From Leeuwenhoekiella parthenopeia (GTDB lineage: Bacteria > Bacteroidota > Bacteroidia > Flavobacteriales > Flavobacteriaceae), in the NCBI RefSeq assembly GCF_020782115.1, contig NZ_JAJGMW010000008.1:102588-166587 (forward strand): a stretch of DNA of 64,000 nucleotides, given 5' to 3'. Made by a program: the position numbers and the translations under genes. Shown piece by piece: positions 61,529 through 64,000 of this stretch (the stretch's first letter is position 1; the number at the start of each line of letters is the position of its first letter). Under the pieces are notes generated by a model. The model searched no databases. It saw only the letters and a program-made list of their open reading frames with translations, and was not told the DNA's origin.

Positions 61529-61894
61529 TTCGTTCACTGCAAATTTAACGAGAACCTTCCGATAGGCCGGTGCTGACGTTTTAATAGAAATTATTTGAAA
61601 TAGATAATTTCGAATTCATATAAATAAAACCACCTATAAATTCTACTAGTTAAGATATAAATTTTATTCTTTAGACTTCTTTTTCTTCAGTATAGCAATG
61701 AGTCCCCGTCAAAAATTTTCGACGCCCTGGAGAAAATTTAGGGGACTTATTGCGGTTTTGCCCCTTAGGGTAAAAATACCTAAGAAATGTGCCTTGCGCA
61801 GAACACTCTAAAGGACCTTAATTATTTTAGTCACATTCAATCTGCCCAAATTTTTACAATAAAAAATTCAGATTAAAAAGGCTCTTTTCTTTTG
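61398..61894. repeat. 497-bp direct repeat, copy 2
   Basis: Identical by eye to 59913-60409. Directly after it about 44 bp are missing relative to the other units (the CCTGCCCTGAGCGGAGTCGA motif and its flanks); the sequence then resumes with AAACCGAGGTACGAGG and continues to the fourth unit head at 61998. Confidence 0.85.
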
Positions 61895-62295
61895 AAACCG
61901 AGGTACGAGGTTCACGAGATCTATAACCAATAAGCGAAACCGAGCTAAAGAAAATGAACAGAACATGATAACGAAACTTTAACTTCAATTCATATTTCTG
62001 TTCTTTTGCCTTGATGCCAAAGAACCAAAAGATCAAGGCTGACAAAACTTTATCTAAATTTATCATTCCCTCGCTAAATTTTAGAAACTCGCTTGCATAG
62101 ATGTACTTAATATCAAAATTCGTGAAGCTCAAACAGTCTAAAATTTTACGCTCACTCATTTCAAATTTTACGATAAATTTTTGTAGGCCGGTACTGACGT
62201 AATGATCTACATTCCTCAAAACATATAGTGTTCAATTCTAATGGCAAAATTGAGATTCTAAAATCCGGTTCGTGAGCCTAAAAGCAGGCAAAGCC

Positions 62296-62895
62296 TTAAT
62301 AATACATTCTAAAATCCAGGACCTTACAGGCGGTGTAATGCTTTTGGTGTAGCTCCTCTACCACATTAAAGAGGTCGTCGTCTTCATTAAACAGGTTGAA
62401 AAAGACTTTATCCAGATTGGAACTACTCAGTCCATCAACGGCATTTCCATAGCCGGAAACCGCTTTTGCGTTTGTAATATCCAGAAAATACTGCGCTTCT
62501 TCCTCGTCGAGATCCAGCACTTTGGCATTTGAAAAATGCAGGATTTTTCCTCTTAATTTTCCTTCAAACAGCTCTGCTATTTCCTGAAAACTATAATAGT
62601 AGTTATTTAAACAAATACTATTGGCCTCACCGGTCATAACGAGGTAAATGATTTCGTATTCCTTAAAATAGTGATCGTCCATGATTAGCGTGTTTAAACT
62701 CGCTTCCAGGCCTTCAATGGTATCGCAGGTTTGGTAAATGCTGGCTACACCAAAGTGAAGTGCCAGTTCTTCCAGACTTTTCTGAACTTCGGTAATTTGA
62801 TCTGCATCTACATCGGCAACGCCTTCTAAACAATAAATAAACTTGTCAGGATCGGGATCATATTCCCGGGGTACTTGTGTTCTTTTTTCCAGCAC
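62296..62895 (-). CDS. DUF6642-like conserved protein
   Basis: A 199-residue soluble alpha/beta protein. I recognise the FIYCLEGV start of the core and the ITNAKAVSGYGNAVD block, which fit a Bacteroidota family I know as DUF6642. The strand-helix order recalls CHAT/caspase-like domains, but the positions where a catalytic His and Cys would be expected (YLVMTGEAN and HFSNAK) lack them, so if related it is inactive. The start is GTG at 62895, as no ATG precedes the core. It is isolated, next to the long-repeat region. Function unknown. Confidence 0.6.
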   Translation of the reverse strand: MLEKRTQVPREYDPDPDKFIYCLEGVADVDADQITEVQKSLEELALHFGVASIYQTCDTIEGLEASLNTLIMDDHYFKEYEIIYLVMTGEANSICLNNYYYSFQEIAELFEGKLRGKILHFSNAKVLDLDEEEAQYFLDITNAKAVSGYGNAVDGLSSSNLDKVFFNLFNEDDDLFNVVEELHQKHYTACKVLDFRMYY

Positions 62896-63088
62896 TTTTA
62901 AAACTTTTTTTTGGCATCGGCAAAGTTAAAAATTCACGGGATTCTTTTTCCTGATGCCTAAAAGAGCTAAGCCATTCAGTTTGAAACCTCTAAGCGATTC
63001 TGCTTTAAATTGTGAATATCTATCTGCTTTAAAAGCTTGCATGGCCTTCGCGAAATCCTATTTTTGGCGTCCTAAAATTTGAAAAATT

Positions 63089-63640
63089 ATGAGCGTAACC
63101 TGGTACGAATGCAAAGTAAAATATGCCAAATTTGATGAGGCTTCGGGTCTTAGAAAGCTAAAAACCGAGCCTTTTCTGGTAGATGCGGTATCCTATACCG
63201 AAGCTGAAAAGCGTATTACCGAGGAGATGCGTCCGTTTCTCAATGAAGGTGAAGGTATGCTGATCACCAACATCAAGGTGGCTAATTTCGCAGAAGTGCA
63301 TCCGTTTGAAAATGCCGATCGCTGGTTTAAATCTAAAGTGGCGCTTATTGCCTACGACGAAAACAGCGGAAAAGAGCGCAAAATGAACCAGTATCTGCTG
63401 GTACAGGCTAACGACGTCAAGGAAGCTTATGAAAACACGCAGCATGTCATGCGCGATACGATGGGTGAATACAGCATTCCGGCTATCGCCGAATCACCGG
63501 TGGTTGATGTATTTCCGTACTTTACCGGCGAAGAAGAAGATGCCGAGCGTATTGAAGAATTTAACCGCCTGAAAGAATCTGTCCCTACTTTCAACACCGA
63601 AGACGAAGCCCTGGCGCTGGAAGATTCACTGACGGAGTAG
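63089..63640 (+). CDS. DUF4494 family protein
   Basis: A 183-residue protein. The DUF4494 signature is visible from the start (WYECKVKYAKFDEASG, then KTEPFLVDAVSYTEAEKRI and ITNIKVANFAEVHPF with WFKSKVALIAYDENSGKE). The family is restricted mostly to Bacteroidota and has no known function. The acidic C-terminal tail of about 50 residues is typical. It is monocistronic here. Confidence 0.9.
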   Translation: MSVTWYECKVKYAKFDEASGLRKLKTEPFLVDAVSYTEAEKRITEEMRPFLNEGEGMLITNIKVANFAEVHPFENADRWFKSKVALIAYDENSGKERKMNQYLLVQANDVKEAYENTQHVMRDTMGEYSIPAIAESPVVDVFPYFTGEEEDAERIEEFNRLKESVPTFNTEDEALALEDSLTE

Positions 63641-63729
63641 GTTTTTTAGATGTTAGAGGTGGGTTTTGGGTTTACGGTTTTCCGTTTTCGGTTTTCGCAG
63701 AATCCCAATTAACGTAAAAAAGAAGTCTT

Positions 63730-63855
63730 CTCCTCATCCCCAACCCTTCTCCTCCCGAAGGTTCGGGAGAGCCGGGAGCTGATTTTCACGTAAGATTATA
63801 TTTTAAGTACTAAATATAAGTCTCCCTTGGAAGGTAGATTTAGAGGGATGTTGTT
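63730..63855. repeat. Dispersed 125-bp repeat, copy B
   Basis: Shares the ends CCTCATCCCCAACCC and GATTTAGAGGGATG with copy A at 52406-52530. It holds a perfect palindrome CTCCCGAA-GG-TTCGGGAG (63752-63769). Confidence 0.6.
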
Positions 63856-63938
63856 TCAGTTTTCGGTTTACCGTGTACTTCCCTAAATAGCGTTGACCGT
63901 TTTTAGGTTATTATTTCATTGTTAAAAATAGTCATTAT

Positions 63939-63968
63939 TGTTCTTTGTGGGATAGCCAACAAAGAACA
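63939..63968. terminator. Perfect 10-bp hairpin, terminator-like
   Basis: TGTTCTTTGT (63939-63948) and ACAAAGAACA (63959-63968) enclose a 10-nt loop; CTGTTTTTC follows. It may terminate transcription from DUF4494 or belong to a leader of a gene outside the window. Confidence 0.45.
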
Positions 63969-64000
63969 CTGTTTTTCAAAGGCTACTGGGGTCATTTTCT

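Larger units (their letters stand above)
59685..62295. repeat. 2.6-kb gene-free region of long direct repeats
   Basis: There is no credible gene. A unit starting TTCTGTTCTTTTGCCTTGATG occurs at 59914 (one base T/A different just before), 60557, 61399 and 61998. GCCTTGAT and ATCAAGGC in its head form an 8-bp inverted repeat with a 16-nt loop. The units share long identical tracts listed separately. The segment 60685-61036 is unique filler with another hairpin-like AAAAGACTTCTTTTCTTTTTTGC region. Short frames seen on the minus strand are repeat-borne and not genes. Confidence 0.8.
63641..64000. other. 360-bp terminal stretch without a gene
   Basis: Contains low-complexity GTTTACGGTTTTCCGTT-type sequence, copy B of the 125-bp dispersed repeat, and a strong hairpin near the window end. 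No open frame is convincing. Confidence 0.6.

Noticed and set aside
60410..62219. Three similar minus-strand frames of 60-120 residues (around 60410, 61227 and 61854)
   Set aside because: They lie inside the long direct repeats. Their similarity is that of the DNA, and part of the translation comes from the common CCTGAGCGGAGTCGA intergenic motif. No start signals or protein-like conservation.
1..64000. tRNA, rRNA, integrase or transposase genes that would define a genomic island
   Set aside because: None seen on either strand. The accessory character of 47.7-62.3 kb rests on composition, repeats and gene content only.

Overview
The window is chromosomal DNA from a member of the Bacteroidota, almost certainly Flavobacteriaceae. 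The evidence is a set of lineage-typical genes: DUF4494, DUF4251, DUF4256 and DUF6642-like proteins, an OMP_b-brl_3 TonB receptor, a fused ResB-CcsA cytochrome c maturation protein, an Aquifex-type aconitase, and the alpha-E / circularly permuted ATP-grasp / transglutaminase trio. Starts lack Shine-Dalgarno sequences, and several promoters fit the Bacteroidota pattern TTG ... TAnnTTTG. I saw no rRNA, tRNA, integrase, transposase or CRISPR array.

Layout. 1-10.6 kb: DUF2461 gene, parE-parC (topoisomerase IV), mscL, a hybrid histidine kinase, a convergent TPR-LytS-type kinase and a small lipoprotein. 10.6-12.5 kb: an XRE repressor divergent from an M14 carboxypeptidase, with an array of palindromes between them. 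12.6-27.4 kb: Lrp regulator, PEP carboxylase, DinB protein, GH32/68-like propeller protein, kdsC and a DUF2520 gene, ccsBA, small genes, then a ceo-like dehydrogenase bracketed by two copies of the fumC 3' end, and fumC. 27.5-35.6 kb: TonB receptor, ArsC-like protein, prfB and the ATP-grasp/alpha-E/transglutaminase operon. 35.8-47.7 kb: zinc metalloprotease, FabZ-KAS-ACP mini-cluster, nitroreductase, a cysteine-less ArsC-like protein with HPF, terC, aconitase, deaminase, FNT channel and a DUF4251 lipoprotein.

47.7-62.3 kb is accessory. It holds 99-bp palindromic repeats, an 11-bp tandem array, a zeta-toxin-like ATPase with a small partner, a lone XRE regulator, and an AT-rich two-gene operon in which a SIR2-type predicted NADase overlaps by 4 bp a 923-residue helical-repeat-like protein (candidate anti-phage system). 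It then holds guanine deaminase, an NhaC/MetT-type transporter behind a truncated SAM-I-like leader RNA, and 2.2 kb of long direct repeats, 497 bp of which are present twice without a difference I could find. The last 1.7 kb returns to lineage genes (DUF6642-like, DUF4494).

How genes work together: aconitase, fumarase and PEP carboxylase serve the TCA cycle and anaplerosis. KdsC supplies Kdo for LPS. CcsBA matures c-type cytochromes. HPF and RF2 act on ribosomes. The most promising undescribed items are the SIR2 plus 923-residue pair, the reduced SAM-like leader, the pseudoknot-capable element between terC and aconitase, and the operator array that embeds the Bacteroidota -7 box.
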